DNA of 64,000 nucleotides. Origin: Cyrtodaria siliqua (taxonomy: Eukaryota; Mollusca; Bivalvia; Adapedonta; Hiatellidae). The notes below the pieces were generated by a model. The model was not told the origin of the DNA and ran no database searches. It saw only the letters and a program-made list of their open reading frames with translations. This document shows positions 22,901-32,900 of this stretch, in pieces; within the stretch, counting starts at the first letter, position 1; the number at the start of each line of letters is the position of its first letter. The DNA is taken from NCBI GenBank assembly GCA_037043455.1, contig JAWPHD010003087.1, positions 124,001 through 188,000 on the forward strand. The letters run 5' to 3'. The position numbers and the translations under genes were made by a program.

Positions 22901-24174
22901 AACGTGTCTTCGACTCTTGGGATGGCATACGCATCTTTCACTGTCCGGTTGTTGAGTTTGCGATAGTCGACGCAAAATCGTATTGTACCGTCTTTCTTTC
23001 GCACAACAACTACGTTTGAAGAAAATGGGCTCTGACTTGGTCGTATGGCATCTGCTTCAATCATCTCATTGAGATGTTCACGGATCTCTTGGAATAACGC
23101 TGGTGGTATGCGACGATGGGCTTCTTTGAATGGCTGTTCGTTATCCAGTTTAATTGTGTGTTTAGTGAGGTCGCACGTTCCTAAATCGGTAAAACTGTTC
23201 GAAAAAATTGATGTCCATTTAGATAGAAAATTTAAAGCTTGTGTTTTCTGATCAGGTGTTAACTTGGAGTCCTCCAACGAGACGTCCTTTGGTAATCCTG
23301 ATGCTTTGTCGCGATGCTCCGTATCTGTTGATGCTAAATGTTGAGACATCGTTGCGCTCGTGCCAGCGTCTATCGGATCAATATTCCTAAGAATTTTAAC
23401 CTCCCGGAGCTCGCATAGGTCTGATCTCGGTTTAATTTCAAGAACCTTCGCTGACATGTTGAAAATCCGAACCGGGACTCGTTGACTATTTCCGGGCTTG
23501 TCTAAAGACACAACACGTGGACAAACACCGATCCGAGTAGATGCTGCTTCTGTCTGCTCGGTTACCGCTGTGTCACTGTCAGTCTTCTTTCGCACAAAGC
23601 CGGAAACAGTGATAACTTCCATTGGTTGAACTCTGATACTGGTATGATTTGTTGACTTGACAACTCCAACGAAATCATTTTGTACAGACACAAAGGCATC
23701 ATTCCATTCCTGGGGAACGTTCTTATCATGCTGGCATATCTCTTTATATGGTCTGATGACGTTCGTTCCTATAACCATTGGAACCGCCAAATTATAATCC
23801 GTAGACGGAACGACCAGTACAGGTACTTCAATATGCATAATGTTTAAGGCGGGAACCTGTATATATCCTTCAATATACCCCAAATATGGAAGTCTATTCC
23901 CATCGGCTCCTTGAAGATTTAACCGTAAATCATCCAATGATGTTAAAGGTGGTAATGGACAAATGGATCGATACAAATCCTCCGACACTGTCGAAACCAT
24001 CGATCCACTGTCAATAAGGGCTGGTGTTTCTATGCCACAGAAAACTACAGAAGACTCATTGGCATGGCCAATTAATCTACTGAAGAGTGCTTTGGGGTTG
24101 GGGCGTGTGTTTTGGTTGTCTCCATGTTGCCCTGGAATGGAGACATCTACATGTTTAACGGTCCCTTTGCCCTT
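19975..24174 (-). CDS. pol: Pol polyprotein of the LTR element (PR-RT-RH-IN)
   Basis: Open from 24174 to 19975, about 1,400 codons; the first ATG is at 24000 but the protease starts before it. The protease active site ALIDSGS straddles that ATG, so translation must enter by frameshift from gag. Counting from 24000: reverse transcriptase with YLDD near residue 445; RNase H with HTDASSTGLG near 610-625; integrase zinc finger (H-H-C-C, HDLGHQGR...CGRC) near 870-905; integrase catalytic acidic residues in CIDYL (about 934), HSDKGQ (about 993) and the Glu of GMVERFN (about 1030); and a GPY/F-like module after that. There is no chromodomain. The C-terminus has a short imperfect repeat rich in PLQRGQRPR. 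No internal stop, so possibly active. Confidence 0.96.
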   Translation of the reverse strand, partial: KGKGTVKHVDVSIPGQHGDNQNTRPNPKALFSRLIGHANESSVVFCGIETPALIDSGSMVSTVSEDLYRSICPLPPLTSLDDLRLNLQGADGNRLPYLGYIEGYIQVPALNIMHIEVPVLVVPSTDYNLAVPMVIGTNVIRPYKEICQHDKNVPQEWNDAFVSVQNDFVGVVKSTNHTSIRVQPMEVITVSGFVRKKTDSDTAVTEQTEAASTRIGVCPRVVSLDKPGNSQRVPVRIFNMSAKVLEIKPRSDLCELREVKILRNIDPIDAGTSATMSQHLASTDTEHRDKASGLPKDVSLEDSKLTPDQKTQALNFLSKWTSIFSNSFTDLGTCDLTKHTIKLDNEQPFKEAHRRIPPALFQEIREHLNEMIEADAIRPSQSPFSSNVVVVRKKDGTIRFCVDYRKLNNRTVKDAYAIPRVEDTLHLLAKAKYFSKLDLRSGYWQVEIEEKDKPKTAFQVGTLGFYEFNRMPFGLCNAPATFQRVMERCMGDLNLRDCLIYLDDIIIFSATFEDHLTRLEAVFQRLQQHRLKLKASKCEFFKARVTYLGHVVSEDGIETDPEKIESVRTWPIPTSIKDVRAFLGFTGYYRRFIKGYASIARPLNDLLIGNSGKKTLKNKNKKKPTKFVWTEAQQKAFETLIYNLTHPPVLAYADYDRPFKLHTDASSTGLGAVLYQEQDGISRVVAYASRSLKPAEKNYPAHKLEFLALKWAVADRFHDYLYGATFEVVTDNNPLTYVLTTAKLDATRQRWVSDLCSYNFSIKYRCGTSNGDADGLSRRKSPSSDSSEQCIFPEVLKAISQAINATSEEFSFVENLVSTGSDDIVAAQEDPLSEDIVSGTSLTLQDWIKAQSIDHDIGYIVNGVVDSQKPTKTQLDAHAIDARYLGIWDKLSIQKGVLYHHGIVNGEEYQQLMLPESLRDIIFNAYHNDLGHQGRDRSLFLIKQRFYWPGMDKFIKTKVQMCGRCIRRKVTPSKATELINITSSAPMELVCIDYLSLERSKGGYENILVITDHFSRYAQAIPTRNQTAATTARVLYENFFVHYGFPARLHSDKGQCFEGKVIKKLCDITGIKKSRTTPYHPQGNGMVERFNQTLLNMMGTMDDQQKADWKSHVSTLTHAYNAAKHESTNYSPFYLMFGRHPRLAIDAYLGLPSDMGTRTSHLDYCDKLKSRLAYAYDKASQEAMKAGQKQKKYYDQKVREAVLQPGDRVLIRKVGLKGKQKLADTWDVQPYVVRRQPILDIPVFEVQAENAPHSKLKLLHRNMLLPFIGLPCPETEYMPARRTRPKTRSAPLQSLDESQDDGYLDSSDSSSEDDTMTEPSVVHPSLEETSRKYVIPMRRNKRAEPKSGDTLPLQRGQRPRKSPQRLHQTEPKSPETPPLQRGQRPRNPPQRLHQTDWRK

Positions 24175-27155
24175 TCAGTTGTTGCTTTTGTTGTAGTAAG
24201 GTTTTCTTTTCTGTCTTGTGTTGTGTCCACTGATTTCTTATTAGCATTATTATTGGCATTCTTTTCTTTCCAACTGGTTGGTGATGGAGATCTTCTGTCT
24301 CTGCCATCTCTAGCCCAGTTCCTTCTTAATGCATTCTCTTTCTTCAACTGTTCCATTTGATTTTCTAAAGATGATAATTTTTTCATTAGTGCATCAAATT
24401 TTGACTCGTCTTTTATGTCGAATGAGACCGTTTTAAGATGTATTCCTGCATTTGCATTTAAATTCATCTCATGTTCTTCCTTTCTGACCTCTCTCCGCAG
24501 CGAATCAAAATCTATGTTCTTTTCAAATTGTATTCGTGTAGCATTCTTTAGCCTATCGTTTATGAGGAACTTCCAAAACTTTGTTCTTAACATATCATTC
24601 TTTGCTTCTTCTTTAACATGACCTTTCTCTATTGCTCTCTGTATAATTTCTTCTAAGCGCAGAGCCCATGCAGTTACATTTTCTCCCTGTTTTTGACGTT
24701 CCGTATAAAATTCTTGCAATACACTTTCTCCAGTTGCAACATTTCCAAATACTCCTTCCAACTTGGCCACCATCGTTTCCATACCCGCAGTGGGTCCAAG
24801 TGGTAAGAGTACCCGCTTAGCCTGTCCTTTTAATGATCGTCTTATTCCTTGTGCAATCATATATTCTGGATACATCTTGCCTTCTCTTACGCAGCTCACT
24901 TCGTATTTCCATTCCTCGAACGTCACTTCGTTTTTCGGCTTGGGCTCTTCGCCCGAGAAAATGGAAAATTTTGTCATGAATGGCTTATCCTTAAAAGATG
25001 TATTGTCTTTGGCATTATCTTCTACACTTTGTTCCTTCCTTTCCGTTGTTATGTCTTGTGCACCACTTAAGTGTTCCTTGGCTTGGTTTACACTGTCAGA
25101 TCGTGGTGACTCCAGAATTAGTTTCTCCTTCTTACACAGCTCAATTTCTTTTTGAAGTAATTGTTCTTCTTTCAACTTCAGTTCATGTTCTTGTTTTTCA
25201 GCTACGGTATGTTTTGTATCTTCAAATTCTTGTTTCACTTTTATTGATATACTCGCATCCTCTCTTCGTCTTAATTCATGCTCACGTTTAACTAAGTTCT
25301 CCTCTCTAATGTTAAGTTCACGCTCTCTATCACTAATTGTTTGTTCCTTGTCTCGGTTTACAATGTCACATCGTGGTGACTCCAGAATTAGTTTCTCCTT
25401 CTTACACAGATCTATATCCTTTTGGACCAATTGTTCTTCTTTCAACTTCAGTTCATGTTCTGTTTGTTCAGCTACGGTTTGTTTTGTGTCCTCTAATTCT
25501 TGTTTTACTTTTACTGCCATACTCGCGTCCTCTCCTCGTCTCAATTCATACCCACGTTTAACTAAGTGTTCCTCTCTAATATTCTGCTCACGGTCTCTAT
25601 CACTAATTGTGTCTCTCATATATTGATCCCTCTCCAGCATCTGTGTATTTCTTCTTTCGCATTCTCCTATAACTCGCCCTATCTCACTATCTCCTGTGCT
25701 GTCGATATGCTTTAATTCACCTCTCTGGGAACTAAAACTGTATCTAAGCCTCTCCTCCTCTTTTGCTAACTGCTTTAATCGTTCTCTAAAATTCTCTTCC
25801 TCTTTAACTTTAAACAAAATACTAGCTTCCAGTCTTGTTTCTTCAGCTAAGATCTCCTTAAATCTTTCCTTTCTTTTTCTCTCCTCTTCTAGAAGGATGT
25901 TTTGCTTCTTCATCCGTTCTATTCTTTCCTTTAGCTCTCGTTCTGCCTCATTGTGTTTTTGTCTATCATGCTCCATTCTCTGTTCTTGTATCCTCAAGTA
26001 TTCAATTCTTTTGAGTTTCTTTACTTCTTCTTCATCTATCAATATGTCTTGCTCTGAATGACTCTCGCGTATGTTACTTGTTATTCTACTTTTGTTCTGA
26101 CGTGTCATAGTTTCCTTTCTTCTTTTACTGTGGTTGGTCTCATCTATTAGTGCTTCAGATTCCGCTCTGCTACCAACTCCCCTATTCATATCTTGTTCAT
26201 ATGTCGTCATTCTGTTTCTCTCTTCTTTATCTAGCCGTAGTTGATCAGTGTATTCTCTATCTAATATACTATCTGTCACACTATTTCGTTTCGTAGATTT
26301 TCTTTCCATACGCTCTCCTTCATCTGCCAGATTACCCTTATATGTTTCATAGTATTCCCGATCTAACTCCCTGCCTAGCATATTCTCTTCATCTAGGTCA
26401 GTACAATCTTTCATCGTTCTACTTCTTCTTGTATCGTATCTATCAAAAGGTTCATTATATCCTCTATACTGCCTTTTCTGTAAGTCTCTACTTATAGGGC
26501 TCCTATCTATGAAGTTATCTCTTACTGGAGACTCCATTGGTCCATTCCTATATATCCTTTCTGAACCCTGGATTCCAAGCCTCCGTTCAATATTACTGAT
26601 ACTTTTACTTAATATCCTCTGTGTATGTTCGGTATCTGTCTCTTTCTGCTTATGACTGCCTTCAATGCCATCTAATTCTAATGACTTTCTAGCTGGTATA
26701 CTATCCGCAATAGTGGTACATTCAGCTGAGCCTCGTGTTGGATTTGCCTCAGTTCCCGTTGTATGTATTTTTCCTCTCGACTCCTTGTAGGCACTACCAT
26801 ATCCTAAGTTCCTTAATTCCAACTCTAATTCCTTTAATTCCTTCAATAAAGGTTCACTAGACAAACCACTTATGCTCTTAGGACTGTTGTGATCCTTTTC
26901 GTGTTCTCCTATTACATGAGTACTACTTAAAGGATCCAAATTCATACTCTTTCTGCTCATTGCACTTCCGGGAACATCTTGATTTTCATCCATATCGATT
27001 TCAGAATTATCAAACGATGTGTTACACTCTAACTGTAGTCTTTCTTCTCGATTCTTATTTCTTTCCTTTAGAACTTCTTCCCGTTGCTGTTTTATTTCAT
27101 ATATCTCCTTCTCTATCCCCTCTCTGTATTTCCCATATTTCTTTGGTCTAGCCAT
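24147..27155 (-). CDS. gag: Gag of the LTR element: long coiled coil plus PNMA-like capsid region
   Basis: About 1,002 residues from ATG 27153-27155 (context GCCATGG). An in-frame TTG-started extension to 27200 is unlikely. Residues 1-740 are highly charged and Glu/Arg/Lys-rich with long predicted coiled coils. They include two tandem copies of a 90-residue unit (about 515-604 and 605-694; DNA period 270 bp), each ending in KKEKLILESPR. Residues about 745-895 (FEEWKYEV to RKEEHEM) resemble the capsid region of PNMA/Gypsy Gag. No CCHC zinc knuckle is visible; the tail is Lys/Asn-rich and basic, which may bind RNA instead. Most Gypsy Gags are 300-500 residues, so this is unusually long. Role: particle assembly and RNA packaging. 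Antisense open frames in this span are shadows. Confidence 0.92.
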   Translation of the reverse strand: MARPKKYGKYREGIEKEIYEIKQQREEVLKERNKNREERLQLECNTSFDNSEIDMDENQDVPGSAMSRKSMNLDPLSSTHVIGEHEKDHNSPKSISGLSSEPLLKELKELELELRNLGYGSAYKESRGKIHTTGTEANPTRGSAECTTIADSIPARKSLELDGIEGSHKQKETDTEHTQRILSKSISNIERRLGIQGSERIYRNGPMESPVRDNFIDRSPISRDLQKRQYRGYNEPFDRYDTRRSRTMKDCTDLDEENMLGRELDREYYETYKGNLADEGERMERKSTKRNSVTDSILDREYTDQLRLDKEERNRMTTYEQDMNRGVGSRAESEALIDETNHSKRRKETMTRQNKSRITSNIRESHSEQDILIDEEEVKKLKRIEYLRIQEQRMEHDRQKHNEAERELKERIERMKKQNILLEEERKRKERFKEILAEETRLEASILFKVKEEENFRERLKQLAKEEERLRYSFSSQRGELKHIDSTGDSEIGRVIGECERRNTQMLERDQYMRDTISDRDREQNIREEHLVKRGYELRRGEDASMAVKVKQELEDTKQTVAEQTEHELKLKEEQLVQKDIDLCKKEKLILESPRCDIVNRDKEQTISDRERELNIREENLVKREHELRRREDASISIKVKQEFEDTKHTVAEKQEHELKLKEEQLLQKEIELCKKEKLILESPRSDSVNQAKEHLSGAQDITTERKEQSVEDNAKDNTSFKDKPFMTKFSIFSGEEPKPKNEVTFEEWKYEVSCVREGKMYPEYMIAQGIRRSLKGQAKRVLLPLGPTAGMETMVAKLEGVFGNVATGESVLQEFYTERQKQGENVTAWALRLEEIIQRAIEKGHVKEEAKNDMLRTKFWKFLINDRLKNATRIQFEKNIDFDSLRREVRKEEHEMNLNANAGIHLKTVSFDIKDESKFDALMKKLSSLENQMEQLKKENALRRNWARDGRDRRSPSPTSWKEKNANNNANKKSVDTTQDRKENLTTTKATTERAKGPLNM
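24153..24159 (-). promoter_or_regulatory. Candidate -1 ribosomal frameshift site GTTAAAC
   Basis: Minus strand reads CCG TTA AAC ATG TAG at the end of gag. G TTA AAC is a known -1 slippery heptamer type (used in arteriviruses). A -1 slip gives AAA CAT GTA GAT, entering the pol frame one codon before the gag stop. The pol frame is closed upstream by TGA at 24175-24177, so the overlap is only about 28 bases and this is its only good slippery site. Any downstream stimulatory structure was not folded. Confidence 0.75.
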
Positions 27156-28895
27156 GGCACTAGGTTCCTTTAAATCAATTTCAGAGCAACACAACCACAA
27201 TACAACCCCAAACCGATCAAACCGAAATAACTCAACACAAACACCACTTCGAAAAACACCGTAACATAAAACAACACTATGAAATCACAACACAATATAC
27301 CACAAACGAGTTGGAACAACGACAAAAAAAAATAAAAAATAAAAATTCTACCATCGAGGTTTGAACTCACAACACTCCACAAAACTCTCTACAATCCAGA
27401 AAACTATCAGCTGAAAAGACGACCGCTTAACCGACTGCGCTAATGACGCGAGTTACTTATATCTCACCTGTAGACGTATACATTACCAATACGTATACTA
27501 CAGGTCTATATATAAGGTATAACGGTGTTTTCCTTTAATAGTTTCCAGAAAAATAGAACAAGTTCATGTTTAGAACACAAAATGCTCAAGAATGGGATTT
27601 TGGGAACTAGTTCTCGTTGAAATACTAAAATTCCGCGATGGTCGACTACAAAAATACCGTAAAAAAACAAACAAATGCCGCGAAGTATCAACAGTAATTT
27701 CTTTGGAATGCCTACTTCAAAGATAATTACGTTTCTTTACTATGTTACGACCGAGATAACCGTAAACAAATTTACTCAAACACAACAGGAGAACTTATTT
27801 TCCTAGTGTGTTTGTGTTGTCAGTACCTATAAATTATAAACATGCATACTCAATGCACGTTTATCTTTTATATATTCAAATACGAAAACTTCTAATATAA
27901 ATTTAACGTCTCAATATTACTGAGAGGTGAATTTTATATACTGCCGATGACTGGGTTTGAACCGGGGGCCCTCGGTTACAAATCCAATGCTCTATTCACT
28001 GCGCTACGCCGCTTTTACAATTTGTATGGTCAAATTTTAACTCTTATCGGCTTTACCAGTAAGATTAGGAAATTGGCTATTTGTTTACCCCTATATGGAC
28101 CATAAAAGGAGTTGTCAGTTAATAAGTATTAGTAGCATGCAATAATGAGCGTGAGCTACCGCGCAGGGAAGAACATGTATTCTAGGCTATCACTTTAACG
28201 GCAATGGTTTACCTCTTACAATATGTCACTATATCAACGGTGTATAACTACTACTATAATATAAGTACACACAACATAACTGACAGAATGTACGTCGTAT
28301 AGATAGCTATTCCTCGTGGTTTTGCACGACGCGCTGTGTACCAAATAACCCGATCGCACGTAGATCGTCACTTATATTGTGTACTACTTATTTAAGACAA
28401 TATATGCAAAAACATACAAAAACAATTATTACATATACTTTGGAGACTACAAGATAACAAATGAAGGTCTTACCCCGATAATCCTAATAATCCAACATAA
28501 TAACACATAAATAATAAACACATCCATGTCACTGTCACTTAAAATTTATACACACATCCTTGTCACTGTCATTTAAACATAATACACACGATCATATAAA
28601 TGATCCAAGTCACTGATCATAAAAATGATCTAGTTCTCTCAACTTCTGAAGTCCGCGAAACTTCGTAAAGTCCTGTCTGTTTCCTCTATCCACGTGTCCG
28701 TACGGTTCTTGTTTCTGTGTGCACAGTTGTCATCTCCGTCTAAATGTTGTTTGTAAACACCGATCGGCCATAACTCCCGTGACGTCATCATTCCAAAACT
28801 TCCATATCATACATAAGGCAAAGACACATGATCCATCCTTTCAAATCACTATATGAGGTCCAACTCGAAATGCCCGATACCACAATGGCCACCAA
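27156..28895 (-). other. Long 5' leader of the LTR element
   Basis: 1.74 kb between the 5' LTR and gag, long for a Gypsy leader and without an ORF. It contains two tRNA-like segments (27350-27450 and 27941-28015) that look like captured SINE or tRNA fragments. A primer-binding site is expected just inside the LTR: TGGTGGCCATTGTGG (minus strand, about 28880-28894) begins with the usual TGG, but I could not match it confidently to a tRNA. Confidence 0.65.
27941..28015 (-). other. tRNA-like segment inside the LTR-element leader
   Basis: Minus strand has an A-box-like TAGCGCAGTGAATAGAGC and B-box-like CGGTTCAAACCC with a TTTGTAA putative anticodon loop (Thr-like). The anticodon and acceptor stems do not pair properly, so it is a tRNA relic or SINE head, not a working tRNA. 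A second weaker one, with A box TAGCGCAGTCGGTTAAGCGG and B box GAGTTCAAACC, lies at about 27350-27450. Confidence 0.55.
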
Positions 28896-29360
28896 TGTCA
28901 CCGTTCGGGTTCTATCTCATTCTATTCCATATCACCCTGGGTTCGATATATCAGGACAGAGTTGGTTTTCAATATAATCTTTATTTATACGGATCGATGC
29001 GTCAAACAACGCCAAACTCCATCTGTGAATATATAAATATCCAGATATAAATATTACATATCACCCTGGGTTCGATATATCAGGACAGAGTTGGTTTTCA
29101 ATATAATCTTTATTTATACGGATCGATGCGTCAAACAACGCCAAACTCCATCTGTGAATATATAAATATCCAGATATAAATATTATATAAATATTTATCG
29201 TCCAGTACAAAGTATAACAACGTGTACTCTATTGAAGCCTCGGCAAAATGCAATGACGCATAGCGGTGAACGCATGCACGTGTACCATTAGTATGTTAGT
29301 AAAAGATGGTCAAAGGGAGACTATAAACATAACCCATTACTTATAAGGACCCGATGTTAA
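28896..29360 (-). repeat. 5' LTR (465 bp) with internal 129-bp tandem duplication
   Basis: Same sequence as the 3' LTR plus a direct duplication: 28928-29056 is repeated at 29057-29185 (465 = 336 + 129 exactly). The duplicated part includes the TATAAATAAAG motif. Since both LTRs are copied from one template at insertion, the duplication arose afterwards or is an assembly artefact. Confidence 0.93.
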
Positions 29361-29362
29361 GG

Positions 29363-29938
29363 TTTGATTGATTGATTCTTTATTTTCCTCCCAGTTGGAG
29401 AGCATACAATATAAGTTTACATATAAGCATTCAAACAATTCAATAATAATATATACATGACAATCAGTAATTTAGGGACAAATATACGCAGTAACACAGA
29501 AGTACTACTACAATAGACAATGAGAGAAATTTTGACATAGAGTAAAGTATAAGAATAAGTTAATATATATACATTCATGTTGGAGTCTTTTAATATAATT
29601 AAACTGATTCCATGACTGTACTCGTATGTTCTTGGAACATATTTGCTTACCCTTATAATAAATACTTTTCATATTCAATATGTACAACAGATTACAAAGT
29701 GTTAAAAAATTGTTATGTTTAAAGATAAACTAGTAATCGAGTCCATACCCAGCCTTTATGAAACGAAATAAAAGATCAGGTATGGAATCACACATAGTTT
29801 ACTTCATCTTACCAGTTTAGCAAATACATTCTTGAAAAATAAACATCATAACATCACTCTCCCTTACGGAAGCGAAATATAAGGGAGAGTCAATGACATT
29901 ATATTTTAATTACACACATGGCTATTAATACATTATTT
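29363..29938 (-). other. LINE 3' UTR and microsatellite tail
   Basis: AT-rich, no ORF. It ends on the minus strand with AATAAAG followed by three ATCA units, the likely recognition end for target-primed reverse transcription. Confidence 0.8.
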
Positions 29939-32900
29939 TCAATTTACCGCTTGTCCAACACTCCATATTAAATGGAAAGCGTTAATAACAACTTTTAAAC
30001 AAGTCAAATTGCATTTATCGCTAAGTGGTCTCATACCATTTAGCATGACAATTATTTGTTCCCGCGGACTTAAGTTTATGAATATGTTAAATACATTTGA
30101 ACCAACAATGGTAAAAATTGACTGCCACAATTTAACTGAAATATGTTTAGTACGAACACAATAAAAAATATAGTGTTCTGAGATAGATGAAACTTGTCTT
30201 TCACACCGGGGGCAACTTTTGGTATAAGAGTCACTAAATAATTTACATAATAGACATATTGCACTTTTGCATTTAGTCGTGTATTTTGGTTGCGCTTTAG
30301 AAAATTCCCATAACTCACAAGCATGACTAAGCATTGGTTTTATGCACAAAAAGTCTCTTAAAGAGCAATCATTATTTACTCTGAATGACCACTCAGTTTC
30401 TGCCATTGTACACACACTGTTTTTTATCATGCGCTTCCAAGTAAATTTCGAAGGAAATACACCAGAAATTCTGAATTCATTTAAAACATTGAGAAGTGAA
30501 TACTTCCTTAAAATACGATAGATTTCTGGTATGTATCCTCTCTGATGCGATGGATTTTCGATAAAATGTAATAGTCTATAAATAAAGACCTCTCTTACTA
30601 CATGTGGACATATTGAACGGCATAATTGTCCTAAAAATAGAAGCTTACGAGTGTCAATTTCGCTCTCAATTGATTTAGCACCTATCAAACTAAGACATAT
30701 ATCAGTTCTCGTCTGAGTAGGAATTGATTGCATATATTTTATGCAGAATCGATGCGATCGTTCCAACATTAACATATCACTTTTTGTCATGTCATACCAC
30801 TGTTCGCAACCATACAGGGCTTTTGGAATTACAACGGACTTATATATTTTCATTGATGTTATAGGGTGAAGACCATCTTCATGTAGACCAGCATTTATCA
30901 AACCTAAAAATGCACCTCTTAATTTACGGCAGGATTCTTTGATACTGCCCTGTATATCCATGTATTTATTACAAATAACGCCTAGATGTGTATAATTTAT
31001 AGTTTCGACGACAGGTTCATTACCAATTTTCCATGTTCTATTTTTGTTTTCGAATTCAAACTTTGTCTCATTAAACACTATCACGGAACATTTACTTGCA
31101 TTATATTTAAATCTCCATTTAGTTGCATAGTCATTACATATGGACATCATTTTGTCCAGGCCTAGTTTTGAAAATGACACGAGAACCATATCATCCGCAA
31201 CAGTTAAACAACTAAAATTAATGTTGACAAGACAAAAGCCAAGACCCGAGTCTTCAATTTCTGATATTAAGCCATTAATATATGCAAGATAGAGGAAAGG
31301 GCTACTGACTCCTCCCTGTCTTGTTCCCTGCCGTACACGAAGCGTTTCAGATACATTGCCATTACATCGAACACGACTTGTTACATTATTATACATATCA
31401 ATTATGGCTTTGTAAGTTGTAGGATCTATGTTAAATTCATTCAGTTTAAAGAAAAGGCCATTATGCCATAATCTATCAAACGCCTGTCTTGAGTCATTTA
31501 ATCCGACATACAATTTGCTTTTATTTTCCTTAGCAAAATAAATGCTTTCACGAAATGTAAAAGATGTCATTAAGCATCCCAAGTCTTTTTGAAAACCCCC
31601 TTGAAGATGGTTAATATGTATTTTGTTTTCATTTGCTAAGCGGGACAATAACACCCTTTCATATAATTTCATGAATGGTGATGACAGAGTTATCGCCCTG
31701 TAGTTATTAGGATCCCTATGATCTTTTTTCCCACCTTTAAATAGTGTTATGATTATACCGCATTTCATCTTTTCGGGAGCGTGCGCTAATTTCAACATTG
31801 CCGTGAGCAAGTTTGCTATCAGCTGTTTAACTATTACACCGGCATGAATAATATGTTCATAGTATATTTTGTCCTCGCCACAAGCTTTGTTTCGTTTCGC
31901 CAGCCTTAGAAAATAATTAATATCCGCTACTGAGATTGGTATTAAATCGCATACATTATAATTACTTAATTCTACGTTCTTTGAGTGTACTGTCTCATTA
32001 ACATGTTGAAAAAATGCACTATCGAAATTGGAATCGTCATCGACAGAGTACAAATCACTAAAGTAATTACGCCAACCCGACAATATGTCTATTGGATTTC
32101 TAGATAGTATTTCATTAAAGTTCATTTCAGTACCGGGGGCAGTACATGATTTTTTCCGTCTAGCGTTTACTAAGTTCCAAAATAAATCTTGGTCAATCTC
32201 AGCAGCTTCGTCTATTTCAAGATTTAGCTTAACCATATACTGATCAACAGCATATCTATGTTGACATCTAAACTCGCGTTTTGCTTCTTTATAATTAAAG
32301 TATGATAAACCGTTTCTCGGTTTTCCATTACTCAGCCATATCATTCTTTTATTTTTCATGTTATTATGATAACAATTCAGTTGTTTATTCCAATAAGGCT
32401 TTAAGTGACGCCTGAATTTAGCTTTTGGCAAACATACAGTGGATGCATTTAAAATCCTTGTGACCAATAAGTCATACAATTGATATATGTCTGATTTAGA
32501 AGTCAAAGCCAAGTCCTTAGCGTTTTTAAGGATTGGGTCATTTTCAAGGAATATTTCATACTCTTTTAAAATGTCCACTGGTACTTTGGACCATTTAATA
32601 CGCTGACCACTCTCAGTGCTAGGGGTGATTCTTTCATAACTCGGAAATAAGAGAGTACATAAAATAGGACGATGATTGGAGAAACTTAAAGAACCGTCGT
32701 CTAATATTTGACAGTCAGAAGCATAATCTATTTTATCTGTTGGTAGTAAAATATGGTCTATAAGGCTCTCACCATTTTTAGATACAAAACTTGAAATTGC
32801 ACCACTGCATAATGGCAAAGTATTTATAGATGTAAATCTGTTTTCGAGCATAAACTCATTAAACACATACCCTCTATCGTCAAGACGCTTATTATATTTA

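Larger units (their letters stand above)
19195..29360 (-). mobile_element. Complete Ty3/Gypsy-type LTR retrotransposon
   Basis: Minus-strand order is 5' LTR (28896-29360), long leader, gag (27155-24147), pol in the -1 frame (to 19975), 3' LTR (19195-19530). Pol order is protease, reverse transcriptase, RNase H, integrase, as in Ty3/Gypsy. There is no third ORF, so no envelope. Reading the two LTRs side by side I see no substitutions apart from a 129-bp duplication in the 5' copy, which implies recent insertion. No clear target-site duplication is visible, and the 5' side abuts a LINE tail. Confidence 0.95.

Noticed and set aside
24763..26061. Several plus-strand frames of 70-130 codons
   Set aside because: They are antisense shadows of the Glu/Lys-rich gag coding sequence.
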